Shown one piece after another: positions 21,795 to 33,300 of a stretch of DNA of 64,000 bases. The stretch is from Undaria pinnatifida. Lineage: Eukaryota > Sar > Phaeophyceae > Laminariales > Alariaceae. The stretch spans positions 25,833,972-25,897,971 of the forward strand of contig JABAKD010000023.1 in assembly GCA_012845835.1 (NCBI GenBank), written 5' to 3'. The first letter of the stretch is position 1; each line of letters starts with the position of its first letter. A program made the translations under genes and the position numbers. Below the pieces are notes generated by a model, which was given only the letters and a program-made list of their open reading frames with translations, was not told where the DNA came from and made no database searches.

Positions 21795-22085
21795 CTACTC
21801 CGGTCCCTGGTCTGAGTGCAGCGTTTTCGGAGAGCCTAATACCGAGCACACGCGCTCTATCAAAATGACAAACGGTCGGTGCGTTCTCGGTTGATGGACA
21901 CAAAAGGGGAGTAGGAGCGATTCAAGACAGTATGGCCTCTGCTCTAGCAGACCGGTCCCGCTTGGGACCCCCCCCGGAACGCCGCCACCGTCTATGAAAC
22001 GGTGGTCATGATTAACCGCTCCTTTTCTCCGAGTGGGCATCATATACCAAGCAGGTGTTAGTATGGAAATCACAACGCGTGGCAA
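21795..22085 (-). pseudogene. Ty3/gypsy integrase core fragment
   Basis: The minus frame ends in ERVCSVLGSPKTLHSDQGPE, which is the region of the second catalytic aspartate (S/T-D-Q/R-G-x-E-F) of Ty3/gypsy integrases. It is followed at once by an in-frame stop. The preceding residues resemble the stretch between the first and second catalytic aspartates only loosely. The frame upstream toward 22250 is broken. This is a dead fragment; no LTRs were found around it. Confidence 0.55.
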
Positions 22086-22639
22086 GCCGATTTCTTTGCT
22101 CTTGCCTACGTGTTCTCTTTGCCGCTGTTGAACAGGGTGCCCCGCTGTGGGACTTGTAGGCCGGTTGTTTGTTTGGATGTGGTTGGTTGCTACAGGTATC
22201 CGGTAATCGCTTGTGCTTGTTCTCGAGATTTAGGCGCCGCTTGGCCACCATTTTCCCACCGCCTCTTCCTCCCCATTATTGGAGGAACATCCTGTTTTAG
22301 ATTTGTGCCCGGATTTAGTGGTGCGCACCGGTCATCGCGGATGGCGCACGACTCCTTTAACCTTTGCTGTTTAGGTTTTCCTAACATACCGACTTTTCCT
22401 GCTTGTGTGCTTATCATGTCCACCGCATTTCTCCCTGCCCCTTGTCGGAGGCAAAGTCGTTTTTATCGTGAACGTGGATGTAAAGCCTTTCAACCGTCGT
22501 ATTTTCCCTTTTTGCTTAATGTTTTTGACAGCCGGCCGTCCGCCCCCCTCCCCTTATCAGCGGAAAAAAAAGGCGTTTTTTGTTCTCAATTGTCTGTGAG
22601 CTTTTACTTTCTTGTTCAACATTGTTTTTTCACCCCCCC

Positions 22640-22800
22640 CCCCCCCTGATCGGAGTAAAACTTTAACTCTGGCCTGGGCCTTGAGCCTCTCGAACGATCT
22701 TTTGGCTGTTTTCTTCCACCGTAGTTCGTGCTGAAACGGATGCGTGGTCAAAGGTTAAATTACTAAGAAAAGCAAGAAACGAGTATGCCCGCCCTCCCCC
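22640..22800 (+). repeat. Dispersed repeat related to 42580-42660
   Basis: GATGCGTGGTCAAAGGTTAA followed by TACTAAGAAAAGCAAGAAAC and GAGTATGCCCGCCC parallels the 3' end of the open frame at 42294-42650 and its degenerate copy at 42755-42900. Confidence 0.5.
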
Positions 22801-22869
22801 CCCCCCTTCTCCCGCGACTCCTTATCAGCGGAAAAGGCGTTTTTAACTTCAGCCTCGACCTTGAGCTTC

Positions 22870-23450
22870 TTCACGGTCACCGCCGGTGGCCTGTCAGAGA
22901 AACGTACGTGGGAGAGTTAATGGCGTTAAGACACCGCCTACTCGTGGCGGTACAACGCCCTTGGTACACTTTCAACGTTTATAATCAGGTGATGACACGG
23001 TTGTTTTTGTTGGCAGTAGGGCAACATTAGGTCGGCAGTAGTGCAGCAGTAGACTGAAGGTGCACCATACTGTTTACAGTAACTTCTAGGTCTACTGCAT
23101 CTTATTCAGTTGGCCATGATAAAATCGTACGTGGGAGAATTGATGGGGATTGAGACGCCGCTAACAGGTGGCGGTGTAACGAAGGCTACTCGTACACCTT
23201 CAACGTCCGCAATCAGGTGATCGGACGGTTGTTTTTGCTGGCAGTAGGGCAACAGTAAGTAAACAGTAGTTCAACAGTAGACCATAGGTTTCCTGTGCTG
23301 TTTATGCAGTAGCTAGTAGGTCTACTTTGCGGTTTATTCAGTTGAAGGTGATTAAATCGTACGTGGGAGAATTGACGGCATTGATACGCCGCTTGCTGGT
23401 GGCGGTACATCGCTCCTTGCACAGCTTCTGTATCTGCAATCAAGTGACAC
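22870..23450 (+). repeat. Tandem array, about 220 bp period
   Basis: ACGTGGGAGAATTGATGGC-type sequence with GTGGCGGTACAACGC recurs at about 22907, 23130 and 23361, linked by GGCAGTAGGGCAACAGTA-type spacers. An isolated unit lies at 27785-27900. Confidence 0.6.
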
Positions 23451-23568
23451 TGCCATTAGAATTTAATTTACCGTCGTCAGCAATATACTGTGCTGTTCAA
23501 ACAACAGGCACACTAGGCAGTACGCAGTACGCAGTGCTTTTATTTTATCTTATTCTCACTGTTAGTTC

Positions 23569-23750
23569 CCAGCGTCTGGACAAGCCGTGGTCACAGGTGT
23601 CGTCCCTTCTTCCCCCCGGTCTGACGTGCGGCTTCATTTTTATCGCGCAGAGATTTCGGCACTGCCAACACTCGTCGATTCCCATCGACATTTGCGAACT
23701 CATGCTCTCGCACTCTCGGCGAGTAATTTTTGGCACAAGAAAAAGACCCA
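23569..23750 (-). mobile_element. Partial tRNA-derived SINE (body only)
   Basis: Reverse complement of the SINE body: GTCTGGACAAGCCGTGGTCA, CACTCGTCGATT and CACAAGAAAAAGACCCACGA. The tRNA-like head and poly-A tail are missing. A still more diverged plus-strand trace is at about 24290-24400. Confidence 0.6.
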
Positions 23751-25832
23751 CGAACTGCTGCGATAAAGGTAGCACTTCAACTTTTTGGCATTTTTTTTCC
23801 GAGTTTCGGGTCTCTTTAACCCAATATCGCTGCTAGACCTCATTTTTTTGCCGTTTGTTGCGTTTTAAACCTAGGCCATGAGGTTTTTCATCGTGTTTCG
23901 CTTCCGTTTTTCTCAAACTCAGTTCTTGGGTCCGGTATGGAGCTCCTCAAGAGTGAGAACCCTCAGAAATAAAATAGTGCATCTCTACTGTAGCGTGTGT
24001 CACTTCTCGTGAGTACTATTAACAGTATGCACTCGGTGAGGCTCGTACCAGAAAAATCGACCTTAGACGCACGCCACGGTAGACGTGTGCACACCATTAT
24101 TTTTCTGAGGCTTTTAACCTTTTGAGGAGCTCTATATTTTGCTATTTTGCCTTCTGAGGCATAAACGGATTTTGAGCAAACAAACAAACAACAGCAGTGC
24201 TATTGTACCCGATGAACGGTGGGAGCTCTGGTCTGACGGCAGACTGTCACCCTGCAGGCAAGTGCGCCGCGTTATGAATCTCTGTTGGTGTATTTAGCAC
24301 AAACGACTTTTTCCTGGGTCTTTTCCCGTCGCCGAAAGTACAAGCGCGCGAGTTGGTAAAATTACATGGAAAGCGATAAACAGTGGGGTAGCGAACCCTA
24401 CTTGTCGATTGCGAGCCTCGTCGTTGTTTCGCGATCCAGGTCCTCAATCATTCTATTGAGGTGCAGGCTGGGCCAGCCAAGTAACTGCCATAGACGTAGA
24501 TTGGCCATGCCCCCCTCAATTTTACGTATTTATGTGTGATTTTTGGACATGATGTTGATCATGGGCCCACCGACAAACAAAAACACATTTTTTTCTTATT
24601 ACAAGATCTCCCTTCGGAGTGGGCTCATGAGAGCACAGCGGATGGGGGTGATGCAAGACGAAAGCAAACAGTGATATAGATTTGAAACGCCTCTTTTCCC
24701 GCAACAACCCGCTGCCGAAACACAGCGCGAACCACTTCCTGTACGAACGCATACGGATGTTCAGCCCGTGTCAACACTGCTGAGCGGCGCACCCAGCCCT
24801 TAAGTAGTTTGACGATATTATGTTAAACTAAAAAAAAATATATAATTGAAAAACAGTTTTCAGTCATGGATCGCTATCATTATTATTGTGCGCGTTCGAA
24901 GGTGACAGAGTGCAGTAGTGAAGGGAATTGGCGTGGAAAAGAACAGTGAGAATGTTTGGCTGGTGAGGGTCAGCCGGCGGTGGGTAATTTGTTCCAGCGA
25001 CCCGGACTTCTATGGTCACCCCGTATAGTATCTCGGCGGCCGCTACCCCTGCAAAACACACCACCAACAGTTCCGGCCCCAGATTTTGCATACAGAACCG
25101 GGTGCTCCTGTACGGACGCTCGTGTCAACACAGCTGCGCATAGCTGTGCCTTACAGCTGTGCGCAACAGCAGTGCTCGTAGCTGGCATATGACGATTTTC
25201 TGTTGAACTATGACTTTTTTTTGTTCAACTGCTTCTGTCGTTGTGGCATATGTATGCGATTTTTTGTTGTTGACGGTGCAGCTCCCATGCAAGACACAGC
25301 AATAGCAACCCCGGCCCCACTCCCGCGGCCGCGGATATACAGAAGAACCGGCTGCTCCTGTACGGACGCCTGTTACAGCAGCTGTGCCTGCTCTCAGTGC
25401 AGTGTGCTCAAAACGTGTTATTGTTCTAAATTACTGCTGCTGCAACTGCCGACAGCTGCTGCTGACGTGTTTTTTTTTGTGCAAAACACAGCAGCACAGC
25501 AACAGCAGTGCTGAACTGGTGGCCCTGTACAGACGCCCGTGTCAACATAGCTGTGCAGGTCTGCTCTCAGCAGCTGTGTAGGCCTGTGCCTCTCGGCAGT
25601 GTGCTTAGCTCTAGCTAGGGGCATTTTTTGTTCAACTATACCCTGCTGGAGTTGCTGTAAACGTGTTCAACCAAAAGAGGCGGCTGCTGTTTTTCTGACG
25701 TGTTTTTGGACTGTTGAGCCAACAGCCCGCCAACAGCCCGACGACAGCCCACGGAAGCGGAAAAAAAAATGACAGTCCTGCGCCAGATTTTGTATATAGA
25801 CATACATGGCCTATTTTTGTATGTATGCGACG
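23751..25832. other. Intron, repeat remnants only
   Basis: Holds pieces of MITE-like family 1 (23975-24185), a diverged SINE trace, and CTG/CAG-rich sequence at 25025-25580 with recurrent CAACAGCAGTGCT and CTCCTGTACGGACGC words. No exon was recognised. Confidence 0.35.
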
Positions 25833-25942
25833 TAGAAAATATATTTGAAAAAGATGAAATTCCGACGATTTTGGGTTAGGGAACCCCGTGATAGAAAAAA
25901 ATAGTGAAAAAGTGCTACCTGGTACCTCTATCGTACCATGCA
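25833..25942 (+). repeat. MITE-like family 1 right end
   Basis: GACGATTTTGGGTTAGGGAA followed by ACCTCTATCGTACCATG. Confidence 0.55.
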
Positions 25943-25999
25943 ACCTTAGTAGTCACGACGTTAGCCCACTAGACCATCGGGGACGCAGTACAGTAGGGA

Positions 26000-26510
26000 T
26001 CCCCCCATAAGGCGGTATCCCGAAGGCGGTGTAAGGGCGGTATTCCCGATATAAGGTGGTATCCCGATGTGAAGCGGTCTAATTAAGACGGTATCTCGAT
26101 GTGAGGCGGTCTGAACAAGGCGATATACCGACATAAGGCGGTTGAAATCGCTTGGCGCGATCTGGGAATTTGACTCATAACCTGGAATGGATAAGGTGAC
26201 TTCCCCCGATAAGGCGGCTTCCCCCGATAAGGCGGTCTGAATAAGGCGGTATCCAAATATAAGGCGGTCAAAATCCCTTAGCGCCACTGGGGAGTTGCAC
26301 TCATAACCTGGAATGGATAAGGTGACTTCCCCCGATAAGGCGGCTTCCCATGATAAGGCGGCTTCCCCCGATAAGGCGGTCTGAATAAGGCGGTATCCAA
26401 ATATAAGGCGGTCAAAATCCCTTAGCGCCACTGGGGAGTTGCACTCATAACCTGGAACGGATAAGTCGACTTCCACCCAATATGGCGGTCATATTGCTCT
26501 AGCACATCGC
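26000..26510 (+). repeat. Tandem repeat rich in AAGGCGGT
   Basis: Two near-perfect units (about 26165-26290 and 26290-26440) carry CTCATAACCTGGAATGGATA and repeated CGATAAGGCGGCTTCCC; the second has one extra CGATAAGGCGGC block. The GATAAGGCGGY word occurs more than ten times. Minus-strand open frames here are produced by the repeat. Confidence 0.7.
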
Positions 26511-27251
26511 CGCCTTCCTGGGGAGATCTCTCTATTGTAATCAGTTCGTAGATGTATTAACTGTTTATGCAGTAGACAGTAGGTTTACTGCACTGGTTAT
26601 ACTGCTGTATACCGTAATGTGCTGTTTAAAGGTGAAAATCGCACCTCCTTGGGAATCAAGACTGGAGTAACCCGTACCTGGTAGTTTGTTTGCACACGAG
26701 ATAATTGTGTGGGGTTCTCGCTCCATAATCTGAGCTCGCGTAACGATCTGGTCGCGCGGATCTTTGGAGCCGTAGGCTGATCGCGTTTGCGCGCTAGGAA
26801 GCACGTCCTGTTGGTAGGTTCAGGGTACGGGCGTAGGCCCAGCCCAGCCCAACCCCTAACCCTAACCCCAGCCCTAACCCCAATCCCGACCGAAAACCAG
26901 CTAGTAACGGGCGAAGGAAACGCGGCTGCGCCGCGTTTCGTTTTTTTTTTTTGTTATTCCGATCTGCAGACCGCCCTCGACCAATGAGAGCGCGAGAACT
27001 ACCCTCCAAGATCCGCGCGGCCACATATGGTCTGCTGGAGCATAATCTCGTACTCAATAAGAGTACACCACTGGTGAAGGTTACTGGTTGTTGGTGTACT
27101 GTACTCTGCTGTTTGAACAGTGGACGGTAGGTATACTGTGCTGTTTAAAGCAGAGATGCGTGTTACGCGTTCGCGTATTGAGATGACGTTTGCCGAAAAA
27201 ATTGTCGTTCGCTCTTTTTCAAAATGATCCCTGGAGGAAAGTGCCTCCATC
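26511..27251. other. Intron; short telomere-like tract
   Basis: 26830-26890 contains CCCCTAACCCTAACCCC among other C-rich words. GTAGGTTTACTGCACTGG-type words link this region to the array at 22870-23560. No exon is seen. Confidence 0.4.
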
Positions 27252-27480
27252 TAATATAATAAAAATACGCTCCAGCTGAGAGATCGAAGATTTCGTCGAA
27301 ACTCATCGTTGCAAGTTGTGTGATACTCCGATCGCGCGTATTACTGTGTGTGTCCTCATTAGTCTAACGATATAGGTCGGCCACTCCCCTTAGAGCTAGA
27401 GTGTAGCTTGTACCAGGATCAAGCAGGGTGATATTTATCCATCTGTGCGCGGAAACTATAATACCCGTTTTAGTGGAAAA
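27252..27480 (+). repeat. Solo end of the long-inverted-repeat family
   Basis: ATACGCTCCAGCTGAGAGAT, GTCGAAACTCATCGTTGCAA, CTCCGATCGCGCGTATTACT and TATAGGTCGGCCACTCCCC match the left arm 1904-2150 in order. Confidence 0.6.
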
Positions 27481-27784
27481 TCCCTTCATAGTTGCTTTGG
27501 CTACGACTGCATAAAGCGTGGTGATACCCGGATGACGCAGTAAGTAGCCTACATGAATATGATAAAATATAATAGGACGGGGATGAAGGTGATCCGTCCC
27601 CTGATTCAACCCTTGTCCGGATTTTGCGGTTGACGTTTGCGAGCGATGCTCGCACAATTGGCCATTTTGACGCGAACGCCCGACGTTCGCACTTATTTTT
27701 CGCCGTGACACGCATCCCTGGTTTAAACAACACCTGGTAGACAGTATGCTACCTGTAGAAGTTAGGCAATAGGTCTAATGTGCG

Positions 27785-27900
27785 GTCAACGCCAATGGCC
27801 TGTGAGAAATACGTGCCCTGCAGGGCTGATGGCGTTGAGACACGGCTTACTGGCCGTGGTACAACGCCCCTGGTACGCCTTCAACGGTGCGCAAGCAGGC
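27785..27900 (+). repeat. Single unit of the 22870-23450 repeat
   Basis: GATGGCGTTGAGACACGGCT and GTGGTACAACGCCCCTGGTA match the array units. Confidence 0.5.
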
Positions 27901-27939
27901 AATAATACCAGTAACGTTGGTTCCTTATATTCAGTGGGC

Positions 27940-28782
27940 AGAGGTCGTGGAGGTGACCCGGCTATACCACCCCCTGGCATAAGCAAACTCCTCTTTTTGT
28001 GTGACATATTCCCATTTCGCCGGAGTGAACGTATGTCCCATGCCGTTGACGCGCTTGTTGCATCAAGGGAGGGGTGAGGGTTGTACCATTCCCTCACGAA
28101 TGAAAACGCCTCATATCTTCTGCGACAGGTTTCATTTTTTATGGAGTGTCTGCCTCGTGCCGTACACACGCCTGTTTGCATCATGGGAGGGGACCTGGCT
28201 CCACCACCCCCATATAAAACCAGAGGCCGTACTTTTCCTACTGGAGAGGACCCATCTCTACCTTCCCCTGCCAGCAACAAACGCCTTATTTTTTTTTTCG
28301 GATGTTCTTAAAGGAGGGGACCCGGTTCTGCCATCCCCTGGAAATAGCAACGCCTCATTTTTTTGGTGAGATGTTAACGTTTGTATGGAGGGTGTGTCCT
28401 ACAACATAGACACGCCTGTCGCATCAAGGTAAGGGACCCGTTTCTACTAATCCCCTAGAAATGGAAAATTCCTCTTCATTCTGTGACAGGTGCCCAAGGG
28501 AGGGAACCGTCCCTACCATCGCCGAACCACCCCATGACGTAGAAACGCCTGTGTCATCAAGGGAGGGGACGTGGTTGTACCATCCCCTGGCAATGTAAAG
28601 TGCCTTTTTTTCTGTGACAGGCTCCCAAGGGAGGGCAACCGTCTTAACCATCACCGGACCACCCCATGACCGTAAAAACGCCTGTGTCATCAAGGGAGGG
28701 GACGCGGCTCTATCCCTGACAATAGCAAACGCGGCCGTTTTTCTGTGATAGGTGCCCATTTCTATGGAGTGTCTGTCTCAAG
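27940..28782 (+). repeat. Diverged tandem array ending at a splice acceptor
   Basis: Units of about 110-130 bp share GGAGGGGACCCGGCT, ACCATCCCCTGG, AAACGCCT and TTCTGTGACAGGTGCCCA; at least six are recognisable. The last unit supplies the sequence immediately before exon d (28783), including possible acceptors at 28751 and 28782. Confidence 0.65.
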
Positions 28783-28871
28783 CGCCGGAGGAAGATGCAG
28801 GGCAGGAGAACGAAGATGGGGGGCCGAACCACGTTCTTGTCATCTCGGACTGCAACGGGCGGTGCGAGTTT
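28783..28871 (+). CDS. VPS26-like gene, candidate exon d
   Basis: Donor TTT|GTGAGT in phase 0. Product: an acidic linker (PEEDAGQENEDGGP) then NHVLVISDCNGRCEF. The DC...EF motif, continued as DFRMDSF in the next exon, parallels the IEDCLHIEFEY block that opens the VPS26 C-domain. The start is uncertain. Acceptor CTCAAG gives 28783, while GATAG gives 28752 with phase 0, and the latter region belongs to the tandem array. Phase with exon c does not match either way. Confidence 0.5.
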
Positions 28872-28904
28872 GTGAGTCAACGCTTATCTTTTTTGGGTCT
28901 TCTG

Positions 28905-29075
28905 TCGAAAACACATGTTGTTGGTGTTTGTGTTTGTTTGATGGCGTTGTTGTTGGTAGTGTTGGTGTTGATAGTGGTGTTGGTTGTGTTGCTGTTGCTG
29001 TTGATGTTGATGTTGATGTTGGTGGTGGCGGTGGCGGTGGCGGTGTTATTGTTGGTGTTGTTGGAACAGCTAGGG
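28905..29075 (+). repeat. Mixed GTT/GGT trinucleotide tract
   Basis: GTTGATGTTGATGTTGATG followed by (GGTGGC)n. It lies in the intron just after exon d. Confidence 0.8.
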
Positions 29076-30691
29076 CTGCTGCTGGGGTAGAGGTATCCAA
29101 AATGCAACGGAGGCAAATTTCCACATACGCGCTCAGACAGCATAGATGTAATGGTTGTGCATCTCGGGCAGACCGCGATTTAGATCAAACAGATCATCTA
29201 CAGCTTTTCTACAGATCATCTACAGGAGATTCGATATCTGGGTTTATGAAATGTTGTGCAGAATCTGAACGTTTAAAAAAACGAACAAAATACACTTCAG
29301 CTGTGGGATCGGCCAAAAAGGACTTTGGTCAGACCGATGACAATGGAAAGCCGATAGTTTGGCCATAAAGTTTGCAATTTATTTTTTGGGGTTTATTTGC
29401 TGAAAGATTCCGGGTAACGTCGCTATGGGGAAAATATGACTATTAATTAAATATTTTTTTTCTGGCTCTTGTATGGGTCATGCGTTCCAACAGCTTAATT
29501 GGTCTATTTTCATCAAGCGTTGATAACACTGCCCACCAAACACGATTGACCTCCGATTTCGAGATAGAGACAACCCATGGTCACTCCTCTTCGTTCCGGA
29601 CAAGGCCACATGGGTGCAGGTGACAGCGCTGAAGAGTTCATCTCGATCCATGCCCTGGGGCGTGAGAGGTTGCTCGTGTTGTCCTGTGGTCTTCCGCCTC
29701 ATCCTCTCAAAATTCTGTTTTTCGCCCGTTGGGAGACGATAGAGATATTTGTCTCAGTTTTCTACACGACAGCCGCCAAATGTGTTTGTAACAGAAGCCT
29801 GATCGGTGCCCGCCACAAATCACCGGCCGTGGAGTGAGCGTTTTACACCAAGGGGGGGTCGGAGCCCCTAACGAGCTCGCCACGTTCAGAGTTCACGACT
29901 CTGTCGTTGATTTCGTCGAACGAAGTGTGTTGAGAACACGAAATTGCTCCGCGTCTAATCCAAGATCTGCTTGAGAATTTCTCAGGCCGATGTTGGCCAA
30001 GATCGCCGCGACAAATTCGTTTTTTTCCGGAATTCTGGAAAGTTTCTAGAAATAATTCTATCAAATTTGGTCCATAGGCGACGGTTCAGGCAAAGCCTGG
30101 CTGGGATCTTCGGGAATTTCAAACTTTTGGCCTTCCATGGTCACCGGTCTTAACACTCATCTTTTCGAGCTGTTTACTGTTTATATAGGGTACATATTCA
30201 AACCAGGAAACTATATGCTACATCATACAGATCGTACGTCTCCCACAGGGTAACATGTAACATGCCATGCAGATCTTCCCTGGAAGGTCTAGATCATGAA
30301 ATGGAGATCGGTGATTTGTCCGACATGTGGATTGTTGCAGACTTTTATGCTCGTCGCAGAAGTCTGATAAGACCTCGCTCGAGGCTTCTTTGGCCGTTTG
30401 TTCTTAGGCTCCTAAGAGGCTGACAGGCTAACGTTTGTCCGCCTTTTTCTGTTTTTTTGTTTTTTGGTCTGATTTTTCCGCTAACATTGACAGAATTTGC
30501 CCTAAATTTGTATTTAATTTCTTTTTTAGTTTTCAAAGCTTCAGCTTCATTTTTTGTTTTCTATGACTAACCTGTGTCGATCGGTGATTATTTTTTGTTG
30601 TTTTTAGTACCGGTAACTAGGATGTACTCATTTTCAATGTTTCGTTTTTTGTTTTTACCTTCGTTTCGTTTCGTGTCGTGTTGTTTTTCAG
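29076..30691. other. Intron
   Basis: 29286-29330 carries a short end-like piece of the long-inverted-repeat family (ATACACTTCAGCTGTGGGAT). Nothing else is recognised. Confidence 0.35.
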
Positions 30692-30781
30692 GACTTCAGG
30701 ATGGACAGCTTCAATCTTGGGGCAACACTTGCGGGAACCGTCCAGTTTTCTGGGATAACCATGCCAATCGTTTCTGCCATC
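30692..30781 (+). CDS. VPS26-like gene, exon e
   Basis: Exactly 90 nt between TTGTTTTTCAG and GTAAGG, phase 0 at both ends. Product: DFRMDSFNLGATLAGTVQF and then SGITMPIVSAI. The pattern hydrophobic-x-L-x-x-x-L-x-G-x-V-x-F matches the YHLKDVIVGKIYF strand of VPS26 in spacing. A truncated copy of its second half and of the following intron lies 1.2 kb downstream (31960-32260). Confidence 0.65.
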
Positions 30782-31959
30782 GTAAGGACAACATTTTATG
30801 TTTTGTTTTAGACAACGGGTGGACTCGTTGGCTGGCCGACCGCCTTGACTGACGGCCTCTCTACACTAAAGCGAGTGCAGGGGCCACAACTCCGGTTTAA
30901 GGGTGCCCCATTACGCACGAATTTTACCGCTCTTTTCTCGGTACGGCTTTTATCTCAGCTTGGGTATCATCTAGGCCTTAACTATACGTGATGGTTACAA
31001 GCCGTGACAAGCCTTTTCGACCGCTCCTACTGTAAGAGTCGACTTGACCCTTATACCCCTTTCGGGGTCCGTGTATGCAATATGGCGACCAAATACTCGG
31101 CGATTGCGATATTTCCTTCAAGTTTTTGCCAGTAGCGTGAGCACACGCAGCAGTACGAGCAGGATCATGCTACGCCGGTCCTGTACAAGCCTTTGAACTG
31201 TTGGCGTCGTCGTTCGAACACAGCTTTTTTCATGGCTAAGCTAGCCAGCAGTGGCCGATGCCGTAATCGGCGATTTTCATCGTCAATTTTGGCCCCTGAG
31301 ATATCAAAGGGGTTGACGCCTTTATAAGTGGAAACCTTTTAGAGGACAAATGTACTTTAAGTTAGTATAGGGAGGGGTTTCGGGGCTCTAAATAGGTTAG
31401 GCCGGGGTGCCCACTGTATGTGAGCCCTTTTGGGGCCCTCGCAAAAATCGGACGAAACTAGCTCTAGTTTCAGCCTTTCCAATAAAACTTCTCTGGTACG
31501 TAACGTAACGGACGCATACTACTACGGTAGAGGTGCACTGGCTCTCTTTTGCCTTCTGAGGGTGGTGGTTTAAGGAGCTCCATTAATCGCCCCCGAAACA
31601 GCTTTCTTGAGGAAATATACCGAAAGTGCCATCCGATGAACAGACTCATGGGTTAGGGATTGTACAAACAACCAAAACAGAAAAAATGACGAATTCTGAC
31701 GATTTCGAGTTAACGCGGTTACATATGGAAACCCTTTTTTGGGAATAGTTTACTTTAATTTAGTGTACGAAGGGATGTGGGGGCTCTAAAGAGGTTAAGG
31801 AGCTCCGTCATTTTGTAGACGTTTTCAGCTAAAAGTGTTGCCTGAGAATGGTATACATGTTTTGTGCTGTAGAGGTGCGAAACGCCATTTTTTCTTAGGC
31901 TCATAACCACTCGAGCTGTATACGTTCTGAGGCAAAAAAAAAGGCTTTTGAGAAAATTC
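30782..31959. other. Intron with family 1 and 2 copies
   Basis: 31310-31410 is an inverted family 2 block. 31513-31720 is a plus family 1 copy (CTACGGTAGAGGTGCACTGG). 31720-31810 is a further inverted family 2 piece. No other exon is seen. Confidence 0.45.
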
Positions 31960-32260
31960 ACTTGCAGGAAGCGTTCTATTTTCCGGGATGATTACGCCTA
32001 TCTTTGCTGCCAGGGTGAGAACATTTTGTTTTTCGAGACAGCGGTTCCACCCGTTGGCTGATGGGCCTTGACGGAACATCTGGACTGACTGGCTTGACTA
32101 GACGCCCTCCTACACTGCAGCGAGTACAGGGGTCACGCTCCGGTTTAAGAGTGCCCGGTGACATCCGATTCTGAGCGTTCTTATCTCCGTGCGCGGCTCT
32201 CATCTCAAATTGGGTATCAACTTGGCTTTTATTGTAGGCGTTACATGTTGTGGCAAGCCG
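31960..32260 (+). pseudogene. Partial copy of exon e plus its downstream intron
   Basis: Read in frame, the exon part gives SLAGSVLFSGMITPIFAAR against TLAGTVQFSGITMPIVSAI, then GTGAGA where exon e has GTAAGG. The intron homology continues for about 200 bp (GTGCAGGGGCCACAACTCCGG against GTACAGGGGTCACGCTCCGG). The first 11 codons of exon e are missing, so it cannot replace exon e as it stands. An acceptor TTGCAG just inside it would allow a shorter alternative exon. Confidence 0.6.
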
Positions 32261-32805
32261 ATTTCACCGCTCTTAAGCTCCGATTTGACCTCCAACCCTT
32301 TTAAGGTCCGCGTGTAGCGACCAAAAAGTAAATACAACCTTTAACAACGAGTCGAAAAAGTCGGTCGGGAGGACCTTCGACTGGAGCAATCGCACGGCGA
32401 ACTCCGACTTCCATTGCTTAGTTAGATGAAGTCAAGGTTGTCATCTTGCTTGCTCTGTCCATTTTTTGTTTACCGAGCCCCGTGGTTCATCGCAGACACT
32501 GCTGTGAACCAAAAACTAATCCTTATGCTTAATATTATTGGCAAGGTATGGGTTTGCCCAGATGGTCCCTATGCCTTTAGACATGATGTATACTGGTATC
32601 TTAGCACGCTTGATTTTTGGGACGTTTGCGTGATCCGACGTTCCTCTTCCCAAGTTTATGCAGGTTGCGTCCATGCGATACTACCTCACCTATAAGCCCT
32701 ATTGCTGTAGTCTAGATGTACTTACAGCAAAAGCGCACGCCAAAAAATGTGTTCCCTTCAAATGCGTTTTTTTGTTTTTTTCCCCTTGTCTATATGCGCG
32801 AACAG

Positions 32806-32901
32806 GTGATGCTTCTTAAGGCGGAGTTTATGTACGGGGAGGCTTCAGAAGTGTTGGTGACGGAGCACACCATACTGGGCCCAAGACGTGGAAAGCGAAA
32901 G
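32806..32901 (+). CDS. VPS26-like gene, exon f
   Basis: 96 nt between CGCGAACAG and GTTAGT, phase 0 at both ends. Product: VMLLKAEFMYGEASEVLVTE followed by HTILGPRRGKRK. It continues the strand from exon e and ends in a basic loop. In VPS26 the equivalent place is the strand ending LIKKEITG followed by a variable loop. Confidence 0.62.
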
Positions 32902-32936
32902 GTTAGTCTCTGCGTTACTTTTTTGGCTGTACCAGC

Positions 32937-33300
32937 CCGACCATAAGTATAACCTCGATAGGAGTAATGCTTGAAGATTGTGCGAAACGGCGAGATCTTC
33001 GGGAGGGGGCAATAATATGAACATCCCCGGGTCAACCAGTACCCTTATTTTTATTGTATCTGCATGGGGATATGATTATCAACGAGTACAAGATTTCCCA
33101 TCGAATTCCAGGTTGACCATAAATATAAGCTCGATTGGAGTAATGCTTGAAAAATGTGCGTAGCGCCGAGGTCTTACGGGGGGAATGGCAATGAGCATCC
33201 CCGGGTCAACCAATAGATACTTGCATCCTTCTTTGCCTTTTGGATCTACCTGCATCGGGATACGATTATCAACGGGTCCAAGATTTCCCTTCGCAGTCGT
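32937..33300 (+). repeat. Two-unit tandem duplication beside exon f
   Basis: GACCATAAGTATAACCTCGA (32939) recurs as GACCATAAATATAAGCTCGA (33115), followed in both by GGAGTAATGCTTGAA, CATCCCCGGGTCAACCA and ATCAACG(A/G)GT. Period about 175 bp. It begins about 40 bp after the exon. Confidence 0.65.

Noticed and set aside
26830-26890. Interstitial telomere (CCCTAA-like) block
   Set aside because: Only two adjacent perfect units, surrounded by degenerate C-rich sequence; too short to call.
22870-28782. CRISPR-like arrays
   Set aside because: Repeat units are 110-230 bp and diverged, spacers are not uniform, and the DNA is eukaryotic.
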